DNA of 64,000 nucleotides from Takakia lepidozioides (Eukaryota; Streptophyta; Takakiopsida; Takakiales; Takakiaceae). Position 1 is the first letter of the stretch. Each line of letters starts with the position of its first letter. Made by a program: the position numbers and the translations under genes. The notes below the pieces were generated by a model. That model was not told where the DNA came from and searched no databases. It saw nothing but the letters and a program-made list of their open reading frames with translations. Of the stretch, positions 43,240 through 54,021 are shown piece after piece. Where the stretch lies: positions 53,678,221 through 53,742,220 of the forward strand of contig CM060731.1 of the NCBI GenBank assembly GCA_030704615.1, in the 5' to 3' direction.

Positions 43240-45168
43240 CTAGGCCTTTATTAACGAGGAGAAATCAGTTACTGGCATACTCCTGCCCTCTGGTTCTTGC
43301 AAGAATTGCTGGGTATATAAATATGTCTCAAGACGGTTCACCACTGCCCTTGAGTCTGGGTCCCCTCCATTTTTCAAATTTACTATGAAGTCCGACACCA
43401 CCACTTGCATCAATTTCATAAATGCCTTTGGGTATGCCCTGTGCAGACGGAAGCCCCCCATCTTCAAAAAAGCTTCCAAGGCTGAGGCTGAGGCACGATC
43501 TGAAGGAACGTTGTTGAGCAGGCGTGCGCACCATGCCCATCCATCTGCCAAACCATGTGGATTTTTCCCAGTTGCTGCAACAGTCTGTACCATGGCGCCG
43601 TAGAAAGTCATGTATGCAGTCATGCGCGCAACATACTCGTCAGTGCTCTCCAACTTTCCATTATCTTCTCGGTAACCAAGTGTCTTGTAGTATGCATGGT
43701 CGGTTTCAAACTGGTCCTTTGAGAACACGTAGGCCTTAGGCACAGTGAATATACAGACTTCATGGAGCTTTGCAAGCACCACATCCATTACATACGGTAC
43801 CTGAGAAGCAACATTGACGATGACTTGTGACAATGCAAACGCGAATGAAGGTAACTTCAATACCTGTGACTCGCATTGCGAGAGTAGTTTAGAGCCCAAT
43901 GTAAGGATCAGGAATTGGGTAGGAGCGTGGGGGTCGCAAATCAGCTGCAACAGGTCCAAAGACTTCCTTGTGACCTGTTCTTGAGTGGCAGCAACCTGCT
44001 GTAGATGCTTGATTATAAGACGCTCATAAACCTTCAACTCCTTTGCATTCGATTGGTTGGCCTTCAAGGGCTCACAGGCTTGCTGGAGCTCCCTGAGTTT
44101 CTGATTGTGAATCTTCTCCAGCTTTACTGCAGACGGTGCAACAAGTGGCCTTGCTCCTGTGGCTGCAGTCCTTGGGTCCGCCTCTTGCTTGAATTTATTT
44201 TTTGCCTCAAGACGCTGCTGTGCCGCTGCTGCGGCAGCGGCCGCTTGAGCCTTCCTCTGTGCAGCTTCAGTTTCTGCCTTCTCTTTTTCAGCATCAGCCC
44301 TCTGCTTTGCCTCTGCCTCTGCCTCAGCCCTAGCTTTGATGTGCCTCTCCTTTTCTTCATGGGCAGCAATTTCCTGGCGACGGGCCTCCTCCTTAGCTGC
44401 TTCCTTCCTGATTTGGCGGGCTTCAAACTTAGACCAAAGCTCACGGTCACATTGCAGTGCTGATAGATGCCTATCTCGCGCCTCTGCGATCAGACTCAGC
44501 TCATGTTTATCACAGCGCCGTGCAAACTCAAACTTTGCTTTCGTCTCTTTTTCCACTCGTGCTAGTGAGGCTGCTTCCCGCAGGAGTTCTTCTTTGAAGC
44601 CCTTTTCAATTGACAACCGCGTTTCTTGAACCTCCTCCTGCACCCTCACGAAGCGCAAGCGCTCCAGCTCCAACAATGCAGCTTCCACAGGATTTGTGCG
44701 TGTGAGCAACGGCCTCCATGTTGTCTCTCTTTCTTGAGCTCTTGAATTCCATTTTTCTGGGGCTGTGACAGGTTCCCTGCAGGTTGTATGAAGCACAACT
44801 CTTTCTTCCTCCTCATCGCTATCTTCGTCTGAATCAGTATCACATGCTCGCATCCTGAAGGTGGCACTTTTTCTGACAAACTTTGCTACGGGTATTAATT
44901 CTCGGCATGATATCCTGTTGGCATTCAAGGGGGGAGGCCGATCGCCCCGTATTGTCACAGCCACCGAGTAGTTGCCATCAATCACCCCCAGCTCCCTTTG
45001 CAGATCTTCGAGGGACCAGTCTGGGCTGCGATCTAGCGAAACTGCCGGATATGGGGACACAGAGGGCTGTTTGGACAAAGTAGAATAGCGCTGGAGGAAT
45101 CTGCTCCTAGATTTCCAGCTTGGCTCCAGTCTTCCCAACGTGCACTTTCGCTGGCCTGCAGACACCAT
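43240..45168 (-). CDS. GLE1: GLE1 mRNA-export factor, intronless
   Basis: GLE1 sits at the cytoplasmic face of the nuclear pore and, with inositol hexakisphosphate, activates the DEAD-box helicase LOS4/Dbp5 to release exported mRNA. The 642-residue frame has an N-terminal SPDWSLEDLQREL (about 50-62), an acidic DTDSDEDSDEEEE (about 110-122), a long charged coiled coil (about 165-335) and the C-terminal GLE1 fold with YREDNGKLESTDEYVARMTA, NPHGLADGWAWCARLLNNVP and SALEAFLKMGGFRLH, ending near FLQEPEGRSMP as plant GLE1 does. Start is the ATG at 45168. Plant GLE1 genes usually have introns and this one has none, so it is probably a retrogene. It is fully open. A broken inverted duplicate lies at 36.9-38.2 kb. 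Confidence 0.93.
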   Translation of the reverse strand: MVSAGQRKCTLGRLEPSWKSRSRFLQRYSTLSKQPSVSPYPAVSLDRSPDWSLEDLQRELGVIDGNYSVAVTIRGDRPPPLNANRISCRELIPVAKFVRKSATFRMRACDTDSDEDSDEEEERVVLHTTCREPVTAPEKWNSRAQERETTWRPLLTRTNPVEAALLELERLRFVRVQEEVQETRLSIEKGFKEELLREAASLARVEKETKAKFEFARRCDKHELSLIAEARDRHLSALQCDRELWSKFEARQIRKEAAKEEARRQEIAAHEEKERHIKARAEAEAEAKQRADAEKEKAETEAAQRKAQAAAAAAAAQQRLEAKNKFKQEADPRTAATGARPLVAPSAVKLEKIHNQKLRELQQACEPLKANQSNAKELKVYERLIIKHLQQVAATQEQVTRKSLDLLQLICDPHAPTQFLILTLGSKLLSQCESQVLKLPSFAFALSQVIVNVASQVPYVMDVVLAKLHEVCIFTVPKAYVFSKDQFETDHAYYKTLGYREDNGKLESTDEYVARMTAYMTFYGAMVQTVAATGKNPHGLADGWAWCARLLNNVPSDRASASALEAFLKMGGFRLHRAYPKAFMKLMQVVVSDFIVNLKNGGDPDSRAVVNRLETYLYTQQFLQEPEGRSMPVTDFSSLIKA

Positions 45169-45204
45169 TCCCCCTCAATGGGAAGGGCCCTGGTGAGGGG
45201 GGGA

Positions 45205-45600
45205 GCAGACAGACTTGAATTGGAGTACACACAAGAGAGCGAGGATCCAAAACTTAGAACTCTGTTGAAATTCTGATCTCTCAAGCCTCTCTCACCTCTG
45301 TTCCCTTCTGGGACTGTCCACGGATCTCCTACTGGATTTGGCTACCAGGTACTAGAACCAGTCTAAAACTTGGTTCACTTGGATAAAAAGGGCCAGGGGG
45401 AGCAGCAGACTTGAATTGGAGTACACACAAGAGAGCGAGGATCCAAAACTTAGAACTCTGTTGAAATTCTGATCTCTCAAGCCTCTCTCACCTCTGTTCC
45501 CTTCTGGGACTGCCCACGGATCTCCTACTGGATCTGGCTACCAGATAGGTACTAAAACCAGTCTAAAACTTGGTTCACTTGGATAAAAAGGGCCAGTGTC
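45205..45600 (-). repeat. Tandem 196-bp duplication in the GLE1 5' region
   Basis: Two nearly identical head-to-tail copies (about 45205-45400 and 45401-45600) share CAGACTTGAATTGGAGTACA, GAGGATCCAAAACTTAGAAC and GGTTCACTTGGATAAAAAGG. The pseudogene copy of GLE1 has only one. It lies between the putative TATA box and the ATG, so it lengthens the 5' untranslated region. Confidence 0.9.
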
Positions 45601-45608
45601 CCCTTTCC

Positions 45609-45615
45609 ATTTATA
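45609..45615 (-). promoter_or_regulatory. Putative TATA box of GLE1
   Basis: TATAAAT on the minus strand within TTTTCTATAAATGGAAAGGG, about 440 bases before the ATG. It is conserved in the inverted duplicate. The transcription start is not shown by the sequence. Confidence 0.4.
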
Positions 45616-46542
45616 GAAAAGAAAAAGAAAATAGTAGAACCAGAGGACAACAAAAAAGCACTTTTTTCCTTAATTGGCAAGCTTATCTGCCCCCACGTGT
45701 CACCCCAGAAACCCCTACGCCCACCACTTGACACTTGTAACTTACACTAACTCCCCCACAGACAAACTCAGTCTCACTTGCAAGGTAGTAGGGGAAGCTT
45801 CCCACGGGCTCCTCCCACGCAGCCCCTGTCTCTGGCCATTCGGGACTGTTCCCATTACCTCTCGTTACCCAATAATATCCCATTACCTCTCGTTACCCAA
45901 TAATATCCCCGTAAACTTCGCGTTCCTGGTGTATTTTGGCAGGGAAGGCTGATTATTGTGTGGCACTGATGTAGTTTTGGGTTAGTCCAGTTTGAGCATG
46001 TCGAAAGTGTAGCCCAAGTAGCAGCTTTGTGACAATGAGAAAGCATGTGCAGTTTTGGTTTGGGTTGGAATTTATGTAGGGATTCAGGATGCGGGGTAGA
46101 CTGGTAGGGTTCGGTGACAGCCCTTACAAATATCTGCCCTGAGGACATGATTGTCGTTACATTCATGAGCCTCATACTTTGTTGACACTGAATCGTGGAC
46201 CTGGCATTTCATGTACTATTTGTTCTTGACACTCTGGAATCTGATATGGTGAAGTGATCTAGTGCTTACAGCCATGCCTGTTGAATTAATGTCCACTGAC
46301 TATGTCTTTGGTGGAAATTGCATTTTGCTTTGATGAAGTATGAGGAAACAACCACTTATTGTAGATACTTGTAAGGTATCACAGGGTAGTTCTCATATCC
46401 ATGGATTCAATGGTTGCATTGTGGTTGCAGTCACCAATTCACATGCAGAAGTCTGGTAGCCTAGTACTTCTAGCACTTGAGGTGTGTCTCTGTCAACAAC
46501 AACCTTACATTAAGCGGCCACTCCAAGAGGTCACGGACTTCT

Positions 46543-49500
46543 CTAAAAAACTGATGGAAAGTTGGGCTTGGACAAACTCACTTGACACAAGAAGTGATCT
46601 GTGGAAGGAGCTAATATCCTCTTCTCATCACAGATTGGACATAAGTTTGTTTCTAAGAGACTTGAGTGGTCTCTTCCAGCAAAAACAATCTGTGCAGCTG
46701 GTTTGTTTGGAAATTGAGGAGGGTGGAGCAATAACTGAGCGAGTATCACAGCACAGGCACATGCTCCCATGCCACCCAATGCAAATTTACCCCCTGGTAC
46801 CTCCACACTCACAGGAGATTCTGGCTGCTGTCCTTTGCCCAATTTGCTCAATGGTAAATGAAGATTCCAAGCCATGGCTGGTGGAACAACACCGTAGAGA
46901 ATTGGCATCGCATATCCGCCCTGAGTACCCAAATGCACAAGAAAGAAAGGGCATCTCAGTCAGCTGTCTAGTGATTGAGACAGCATGATCATGGTGCAGA
47001 TCTTCAAGCTAAGAAATGTACATTATGCACTCCAGAACCAGGTGTAGAAAAATGCTCACCGCGAGGTCTGCGGCAGAAAAGAATGCATCAGAGACAAAGG
47101 ATGAAGCAGCTAGAGGTGGAGCTAGCACAAGAAGAAATGAACACGCTCGTGCAGAGTTGCTTCTCAACCACTTGGAGAGAAATTGTGTAGTTCCATTTGT
47201 CTGGTCTCTGGCAGCTCCAGGTACAACTTCCCAAAAGTCTCTGATGTCCTCACCTTGAGACATACAACACCACACCAATACAAACAGGCAGCTTCCACTT
47301 TGATCCTCAATAAACAAAAGCTACCCAGTGGCCAAGTCCAGAGCATAAATCAAACATTGATGTCACTTACAAAAAGAGCCCAAACTTGCAACACACCAGT
47401 GTGGCAAAGAAGGCTCTTTAGTCATGCTCTTTCAATTTTCCTCGTGTCTCTTTTTCATTGTTATAAAGTTTGTTTCTTTCTTAGACAATCCCTTGAGCTT
47501 TGGTTGCTTTTGGGCTGTTTGTGGTCCCTCTCGCTTTCTTGTTTTTCTGTTCTTCTTGTCCCATAAGCTCTTTGAGCTTCCAGCGGACGTTATAAAGTAC
47601 CATTTCATTTCTTTCTTGACTCAACCTTTCCTTTGTGATGGGTGAAACACTGGAAGTGTCACAATCAATCACAGTGCTCTTAGATATTATGTCATTCGCC
47701 CACAACAACGTTCACACTGTCTGAAACTGTGAATAGACAAAATAGTATAAGACAAGACAGGAGTCCAGTAGTGCAGACAGCAAGTTCCAAAGATACATGT
47801 AGGCGGGTTTCCTCCAGAGATTAGGGCATAAATTGAACTATAAATCAGGAATTTTCTGTTGTTAACAGGTGGTGAGGCACTGGAGGTCTACCTCCTCTCA
47901 CCCTTGACCCATATGAATTGCCCAGCTGCTCCATGAAAAACTCCGACAACCCCAAAACTGTGCCAATAAATGACGTCGCAACTGCAAGCAATGAGAAGAT
48001 TTCAATGATTAATGCAGGCCCTGAACCACCTAACCTGCAAAAAAGATCAGAAACCAACAAACATCACCCTTTTGTCCATAATGGTGATAGCTTAAGGGAC
48101 ACCCTCCCAGCAGGATAGGTAAGCCCAAAAGGCACAATGTGAATTCTGTGGTACAATAAAGATCACATAAATTACCACAGAAGATGACGTTGGAGAAGAG
48201 GAGTTGTAATTTGACATGCTGACAACAGTGGTTCATCTGTGAGAAACCAAAAGAAAGGTTTCAAAAAGAGTACCACCACCAAAGTAAGACTTGAATTCCT
48301 GATGCACTAAGTAGGTTCACGGCTAATACTGCCCAGAGAGAAATGACATGAAATGGTACTTTATAACGTGCGCCGGGAGCTCAAAGAGCATATGGAACAA
48401 GAGGAAGACAGAAACAAGAAAGAGAGGGGCCACAAACGGCCGAAAAGCAACTAAAGCTCAAGGGATTGTCTGAGAGTCAAGGCTGCATGCAGGTAAGCTG
48501 CCAAGCATTTCTGATCCTCGTAAGGGAAGACCTCCGTGAGAGATTGGGTATCCCGGAATAGACAGTTGAATCTCCCGTGGATCTCATAGTAAAAAGGACA
48601 GGAACGACGAAAGGTTCTTCACTTTCAATTTCCCTGTTCCCCAGCGCAAGCGGGGCATAGTCAGTCTTCATATTTTGTGGCAGTAGGGAAGCAATGGAGA
48701 GTCCATTGCACTCAAAAAAGTTGGACACCCTAGGATACAAGTGTGCTTGAAACCCACTGTTTTGAGCCTGATAGATGATGTGAGGCCCCGGCTGTCAACC
48801 CTTTGTAACCTTGTAAGAAAGATTGTACGCTGGAAGATGGCCTTGGGTTGAAGTGGGACGCATGCAAATTCTGCACATAGAATGATAGTGTTGTCTCAGA
48901 GAGTACCTTATGAGAATATCAATGGGATCTGCAGAGCCTGAAACTGGAGCCAAACTAAGAGCAATAGCGTCCCAGCTGACAAACATAGCTAGTGGCACTG
49001 CGCTGCCCACAATGATGCTTGTTCGGATTCGGACCATGTCACCTCCCAAATAGGCACATAATACTGCCAGAGACAATCCATAAACAAGGTGAATATATCT
49101 GATACCATCCCATATCCAAGCTCTAAAATCCTACCCGTAGTGTAAGTAAGAATGCACTGCATTTTTTACTTTCTGACTCATTTGATGAATTAGTCGCAGT
49201 TTTTGGTCTTCTTAGCTGAGAAAAGACCTATTGCCACAAAATATCCATGCAGGGACCTGAGGTCAAGGCCAAACTTCCACCTGAAACAAGCAATGAGCAT
49301 GCAGGCCTCTGTTCCTCGCCAGATGAACTCCATACAAGACGTACAAACAGTTTGCTGAAGCCTCCTCAATCAGGCCCCCTATCGTTGACTGTTAATTTGG
49401 TGTGAAGTTTTTTGTTGTACGACAGCAGCAAGTATAGGTGGATTCATAAACAAGTTCCTGGGGCACTTGCTTTGAATTTCGGTCTGAAGGTTTGTTCTGG

Positions 49501-51307
49501 AGGCAACTTTAATGATACCTTGTACAAGAGTTAGGTCAAAGCTGAAGACTTGAAGAGCAAATTAGAAGCTGTGAGGACTAAGTAGAGCAGTGCACTGGGA
49601 TGAGTGGACAACCTGGAGTGAGATCATGATAAACCAGGGCAAGGAATATGATCGGTAGCGTTTGTGGGGCCATGGCCCAGTCCATCCGGACAAGCCTACC
49701 CCAATCTGCAACCGATGCTCCTCCACCAACTATCAATAGAAACAGCCCTACAAACCATGCGGGGCCCCCAATGATCAGAACTGTCTGCTTTCAGGACTTC
49801 ACTTGAAACAAGTGCCGTGACATGGTTGCACTAACAAGGTCTTGGGTCACTGGAGAACTGACCGGCGTGCTGGTTACAGACTAAGCCATAGACATAAACG
49901 TAGAGAAAGAGGGGGGTTTTGTGAAGAAGAGATGGGAGATGTCCTCAATAGTAGCCTTGAGGTCACAGAACCTATACTGTTCAGTCGACAGGGAAAGAAG
50001 TTGGAACGGATGAGCAGAGAGCTCACTGCTATTCATAAAGGGTCGCCCAATTGTTATTAACAAGTTCTCAGGAAAGTCCTCTCTTCATTGTATCAACTCC
50101 AACTATGTCCCTCGCATATACTCACCAACGAGCAAGGTTGTAAGCACTTGATTCATGGAGTCCACAATCTTAGTCCCCCCAAGATACAGGAAACCACCAA
50201 AACCAAACGTGAATATGATTTCTGCAGGAGATGCTGGTAGGTGTAGCAGCAAAGACAGCACCTCCCCTGACTTTGCTATGTAGGCGACCATCAGCGTATA
50301 GGATAGGAAAAGGTAGGTTATTGTGGTTAAGACCCCCCCCAAAGGACCCATGGTTTGCTCTGCCATAGTGCGCAAGGACAGTACTTCAGACTGGCGCTGT
50401 AATTTTCCCTGTTTTTGCTGTTGTTGCATCAGTGCAACATTTATTTCCGCGAGCAAGCAAGCTTCCAACACCAAGAATCCCCAGCACAATGCCATCACTG
50501 CAGCAGACGGGAAAAACCCCTGTGACATCATCAAAGGAAAATGGTAATTGTGTGATGATTTGAAGATCAATGTGGCATCACTACATACAGACAGAAAGAA
50601 AGGAACTTTGTAACATCCATTGGAAGCTCAAAGAACTTACAGGACAAAGGAAAGCAGGATATAAAAGGAAAGTGTGGCCATCAACCAGTAGCCTGAAACA
50701 AAGTAATCCACATAAGAGATTCTCTAACGTTGAGAGACTCATTGAGATATGGGGCCAAGCATATCTGCAAGAAAGAGAGAAATAAAAGGAGCTTCATGAT
50801 GTCCAAGGAAGTACAAAGGGCTAATGGGACAAGAATGGGAAGGTGAATCTCATACGCCAGATAGAGAGAGCAATCTTGGAGACACTAAGCTCAGCGCCCT
50901 CACAAATTTCATGATCATGTCAATGGAAGACCTTTCAGACTACTGGCAAATACCCCTGTTCAACGGTGGATTCACTAGTCAATACCTTCACTCGCACTGT
51001 ACCCTTGAGGCCTAGCTTTAGTGCATGGAAAAAAGTCTATACAATTATTCCCTCAGTGGCACTTGATTCATCAGTTTCCAAACTAGACATGCAAAAATGG
51101 AAGGTAAATGCTTACTGCTGGAGCAGTGATCACAGGAAGAGCCAGAACTCCTGCACCAACACTGGTCCCTGTGATCAATGCAATGGCCCCAAATACTGTC
51201 CCTGTTGAAGCAGGTCGTGAGTTCAGACCTTTAGAATTATTTCCTGCATTCTTGCCATTGCAGCTTTCTTTTCTGTAGGGAACCACAAATTTTGTTTCTT
51301 TCAGCAT
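46543..51307 (-). CDS. Tryptophan/tyrosine-permease-family transporter, multi-exon
   Basis: An aromatic amino acid permease-like membrane protein (Trp_Tyr_perm family, about 10-11 helices); in plants these may be plastid-located. Exons: to 51116 (GAIALITGTSVGAGVLALPV), 50519-50126 (GFFPSAAVMALCWGFLVLEA), 49780-49613 (LFLLIVGGGASVADWGRLVR), 49063-48907 (CAYLGGDMVRIRTSIIVGSA), 48034-about 47902 (LLAVATSFIGTVLGLSEFF), about 47205-47060 (APPLAASSFVSDAFFSAADL) and 46920-46543 (GGYAMPILYGVVPPAMAW). Most joins agree in phase and have GT/AG sites. An upstream exon (to about 51715, starting MSSLDGFFFLAEMERH) may supply a targeting peptide. The last exon runs about 60 residues past the usual end, so the true stop or splice there is doubtful. 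Confidence 0.85.
47460..47622 (+). repeat. Dispersed repeat in a permease intron
   Basis: An approximately 150-base element running from AGACAATCCCTTGAGCTTTG to GACGTTATAAAGTACCATTT. An inverted copy is at 48350-48478. Partial copies of its end are near 23617-23660 (GACGTTATAAAGTTCCATTT) and 50596-50640. Confidence 0.7.
48350..48478 (-). repeat. Dispersed repeat, inverted copy
   Basis: The reverse complement matches 47460-47622 over its length, including ACGTTATAAAGTACCATTTC. It lies in the neighbouring intron of the same gene, so the pre-mRNA could form a long hairpin around the exon at 47902-48034. Confidence 0.7.
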
Positions 51308-51947
51308 GCCAAATATCACTTGTACGATTCTGAACTATGTAACTCAGCGCGAATTTGACTTCTTCGTTTCAGTCTTATTAAATATAAATAAAAACGACTC
51401 CCAGCTGGATAATCCTCAATGACAGGACAAAACGTCACAACACAATCATCAATTTGGTAATTTCACTTGAAAATAAAGATACAGTGATCCACCTTAAGTA
51501 TTGATGATCATTTTCTTGATTGCACTGTCTTAATGCTGAGCTCAGCATTTTCTGCTCTTCTGGGGTGCAACACAGTTTTTTGTCTTTCTGTGGCTGGTTC
51601 ATTTCCCTGTCCTCCAAACTTGATCTCAGTTTTAAGAAGAATCCTCCTGAAATTTGATGGCAAGTCATGCCTTTCCATCTCTGCTAGGAAAAAGAAACCA
51701 TCCAGTGAACTCATTTTAGTGCCGATCCCTCTCAGTGGAGGCTTTAGCCCCAAGGCTACAGCAAGCAAAGTCTAAGGGGTGCAGTCTAAAGGAAGTCCGG
51801 CCACTGGAAGTAGTCTTCACATTGCTAAAGCCCGTCTTTTTTCTATCCTCCAACCATGTTCTGCTTTCCAAGAACAAAGCTGGGGACGGGCTCGAGGTTC
51901 ACAAGTTTAAGGCAAGCTTTGCTTAGGGATCTCTCTCTCTCTCTCTC

Positions 51948-52753
51948 AGGTCAGATGGTGGGGTCAGCTGCAACATATGCCCAACACCAGATATCCTAAG
52001 TTAATCGACTCTATATCTTGGAAACAGGACCGCCCTGTCAAACAGGCTAAGTCCTGGCAGAAGAGAGTAGAAGAGATCCTCAAGGACCTGGACCTGGATC
52101 CGCAAGTCTTGACCCTGCTGGATAAATCTGACTTAGAGGCTGTCGTGTCCTCAGCCATGTCTGTTGCCATGAGATTGTCTGATGAAAATGAAGTTAGGCA
52201 GAAAACTTCCCTGAACTTGTTTCCAGTCTGTGACGTGGGGGAGGACATCTTGGATGACCTCAAGGGTCTACCCACTCTCGGCACTAGACTGAAATTTAAA
52301 CTCAGGGCAGGAAGCCTACCTTTGAACAGCAAACAGAAGCAGAGAGGAAAGGGAGAGTGCAATTGCCCGTTGTGTGGGCAATCTGAAGACAGTATTCATT
52401 TTCTGATACACTGTCCGGGGTTCTCTCACCAAAGAGACGCTCTCTTCAAATCTATTAAGGGAATTGTGCCTGTACCCCTGTTTACCAACTTTGAAAGTCT
52501 CGAGGCTGAGCCAAAAGCCCAGGCCCTCCTGAGGCCTAGTTTTTGGGCAAATCACACACAGCAGATTGATGCTTGTGTGAAGGGATTTCTAGAGGATATC
52601 TGGAAAACCCGGATTAATTCTTTATATGGAGGTAAGTCTTACTACCAACGTCAGCCCCTGACAGAGGTAGGTTCTGTCCCTTTTGTTCCCGCTCAAACTG
52701 GGCGCGGGGTCAATGGCCACAAGGCTACGGCAAACAACGTCTTATGAGTACAA
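51948..52753 (+). mobile_element. LINE copy, C-terminal part of ORF2, with target in (TC)n
   Basis: The longest copy of the family here. It starts just after ATCTCTCTCTCTCTCTC (51929-51947) and ends at GAGTACA before ATCTCTCTCTCTC (52752-52767), so the two flanks are a target-site duplication. Within it, 51977-52747 is open for 256 residues and includes a CxxC-x7-H-x3-HC zinc-binding segment (CPLCGQSEDSIHFLIHC), as found at the C-terminus of LINE reverse-transcriptase proteins. The reverse transcriptase core itself is lost by 5' truncation. There is no poly(A) tail. Confidence 0.85.
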
Positions 52754-52767
52754 TCTCTCTCTCTCTC

Positions 52768-54021
52768 GGATATAATGATTTTCCTCTTTCTTTCATTTTT
52801 TTGTCCTTTGGTTCAGCTGTTCTTCTCTGTCACTACAGTCAGTACAGTCCTTATAACTTTACTGAGGCAGAAAAGTTGCACACAAGAAATCCACCCGTGG
52901 GACATTTACCAGGAATTAACAGATGATAAAGAGAGAAAACAAAGACAGCTGACCCAACGCAAGAGAGAATTTTGAGAGATGCATTGCAGACAGTGGGGCT
53001 GAGAACCGCTCGAATGGCACATAACATGTCGGAACTTACTATGATGATGTGTACCTGATAATTTGAGGGAAGGACAGTCGGCAGACTGGAAAAGTGTGTA
53101 CGAAGCCCAGAATTGAGTATTATGTGGGAGTCCTTTCCAGGCCAAGGGAGAGGAGTAGCTCGCGATAGCGCCTGATTGTATCCGACACTCATCCACGAAT
53201 GTGATGTCATAGCTACAATAGTGCGTCGACCTTTCATGGATTTATTCCAAGTAACCACGGTCTCCATGTAGATAACATAACGTGCACGTTTGCTTCTCAC
53301 TAAAAAATGTGCAAAACTCTACTGCAATATACTGAAGTGCAGCAATCCGGTCGGCTGATAATTCTCACACTTGCGTTGCACATTTCCAATCCGCACCGCG
53401 TCCTCCAACTTTTGCGAGGAGGTCTAAAGAACAATCAGCCCGGGACCTTGCAACCTCACATTCTCCTTACACATATCATTGCTTTTCGGACTCCTATCAA
53501 GGGGGGTAAAATTGAGTTGCAGGCGAAACATAAACTTGATTCTTCTTTCGACAGTACATGCTCAGTGCTCGACACACTTCCTCCAGATCACAGGCAGACG
53601 CACGAAGACCAAGAGTGCAGGCGTCCCACCACGTGATCCTGCTGCTACACTTTCCTGGCGAAAGCAGTGGAGCGAAAAGCTGTGGACCCCTCAAATGTCA
53701 CTAACGTTTGTGGTAAGAGTCCGAAATATCATCACCCAACTATTAGCTGCCTAACCCCCTTAAAGGCCCGTTAGATATAACCTCTAGCTTGACATGAAAA
53801 ATCAGGTGCCCATGTAGGATAGCTGCAGGGATCGTGTGCGGACAGGTAGCTGAATCGATGTTGAGGTGCACTTCGTGTTAGAATGGTAAGAGCCCCGGAG
53901 ACCCAAGTCAAGGCATGAGAGGGACGCTCGGCGTTCAAGTTATCAATAGGTGCTGGGTTTCAATCCTTTCCTCTCCTTGCCCAGTGAGCTAAAGCATTTC
54001 TGGGTCTTCTCCGTCACATCG
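52768..54021. other. Intergenic, upstream of LTO1
   Basis: A minus-strand frame at 52851-53300 is open for 149 codons without recognisable motifs. The rest presumably includes the LTO1 promoter, but I see no clear TATA box. Confidence 0.35.

Noticed and set aside
46401-46988. 195-codon plus-strand open frame
   Set aside because: It is antisense to the last exon of the permease gene, whose protein has clear family motifs.
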